A stretch of DNA of 60,000 bases from Cryptomeria japonica (lineage: Eukaryota; Streptophyta; Pinopsida; Cupressales; Cupressaceae). The stretch covers positions 106,807,254-106,867,253 of the forward strand of contig NC_081415.1 of NCBI RefSeq assembly GCF_030272615.1, given 5' to 3'. Below, one piece after another: positions 59,311-60,000 of the stretch (within the stretch, counting starts at the first letter, position 1; the number at the start of each line of letters is the position of its first letter). Below the pieces are notes generated by a model. The model was not told where the DNA came from. It ran no database searches and saw only the letters and a program-made list of their open reading frames with translations. The position numbers were made by a program, and so were the translations under genes.

Positions 59311-60000
59311 AAGTGTTTTAACACATGTGTGACCCCTTAGGACCACATATGACCCCTTAGAACACAATGTGGTCCTAGTAAAGGCTCATCACACACATGC
59401 ACGCTTTCTAACTCATGGTATAATATGGACATGGATCAAACTAAATTATAGGACACATGTGGCTTAAAAGGGGAATGAATTTGAAAATAGGAGATGGCTT
59501 AAGGGGACACACACGTGTTCTAGAATGTACATGTGTGACCCCTTAGGACCACATATGAGCCAGGCTTAGAACACAATGTGGTCCTAAAGACCCATCACAC
59601 ACATGCACACATTCTAACTCATGGTATAATATAGACATGGCTTAAAAGGGGATGCAGGCCTAATTTGGACATGTGGCAAGAAAGGGGATCAAACTAAATT
59701 GTAGGACATGTGGCTTAAAAGGGGAATGAATTTGAAAGTAGGAGATGGCTTAAGGGGACACGTGCATGTGTTCTACAATGTACATGTGTGACCCCTTAGG
59801 ACCACATATGACCCCTTAGGGTCAACTATGTGATCCTATGGGGTCATACACATATACGTGGTCCTAGAAGGGGTTGATGCATGAGTTAGTTCACGTGTGC
59901 ATGTGTGATGGGCCTTTAGGACCACATTATGTTCTAAGGGACCGTCATATATGTGATCCTAAGGGATCACACATGAGTTAGAACACATGTGTGACCCCTT
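59311..60000. repeat. array of CCCCTTAGGACCACAT and GGCTTAAGGGG units running to the window end
   Basis: Units occur in both orientations; TGTACATGTGTGACCCCTTAGG recurs at about 59526 and 59780, and a unit starting ACTCATGGTATAATATGGACATGG recurs at about 59411 and 59619. The array continues beyond 60000. Confidence 0.85.

Noticed and set aside
58400-60000. Telomere-like or CRISPR-like reading of the CCCCTTAAG/CCCCTTAGG repeats
   Set aside because: The motif is not TTTAGGG, units vary in length and orientation, there are no uniform spacers, and the genome is eukaryotic.

Overview
The window looks like an intergenic, transposon-packed piece of a large plant nuclear genome. It is AT-rich, has no housekeeping gene, no tRNA or rRNA and no bacterial-type operon, and it holds layer upon layer of LTR retrotransposons of both plant superfamilies (Ty1/copia and Ty3/gypsy), together with remnants of plant-specific gene families. 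A gymnosperm (conifer-like) source is my inference from the low gene density and the age spread of the elements; the sequence does not prove it.

Layout. 0-4.5 kb: two truncated copia elements of one family in opposite orientation. 4.5-6.9 kb: a decayed minus-strand plant mobile domain (PMD) gene split by a gypsy-type solo LTR (4748-5945, perfect 5-bp target-site duplication). 7-10.2 kb: degraded LTR-like and unassigned sequence. 10.2-23.2 kb: an old minus-strand gypsy pol (gypsy A) split by a complete but dead plus-strand gypsy (gypsy B, 11822-21724, target-site duplication GCATG). Gypsy B has a tRNA-Asp-type primer site, gag, protease, a deleted reverse transcriptase, integrase, and an extra long ORF after pol preceded by an internal polypurine tract. 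23.2-26 kb: a copia-type LTR element with no coding capacity. 26-28 kb: AT- and pyrimidine-rich simple repeats. 28.1-30.1 kb: a truncated copy of a transposase-like gene, cut by a copia LTR. 32.6-34.1 kb: a small non-autonomous LTR element. 34.6-40.7 kb: a young, nearly intact copia element (319-bp LTRs with 3 differences, one reading frame broken by only two stops). 41.3-44 kb: an 802-codon ORF, broken by stops, that resembles the post-pol ORF of gypsy B. 45-48.2 kb: the better copy of the transposase-like gene, with an intron. 48.5-60 kb: arrays of a CTTAAG-centred motif lying in opposite orientations around a 3.8-kb solo LTR and a multi-exon minus-strand gene-like region; the right-hand array also holds two copies of a 49-bp-arm hairpin.

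How it fits together. Almost everything here is mobile or derived from mobile DNA, and nesting gives relative ages: gypsy A and the PMD gene are old hosts, gypsy B is younger (about 7-8% LTR divergence over the roughly 410 bp I compared) and the copia at 34.6 kb is youngest (about 0.9%). The most interesting items are (1) the two-copy family with a possible RNase H-like D-D-(E/D) catalytic pattern, a cysteine-rich segment and a distinct C-terminal domain; (2) the oppositely oriented CTTAAG arrays that could be the subterminal repeats of a very large element; and (3) the extra ORF found both inside gypsy B and free-standing at 41.6-44 kb. All functional statements are by motif reading; no database search was possible.
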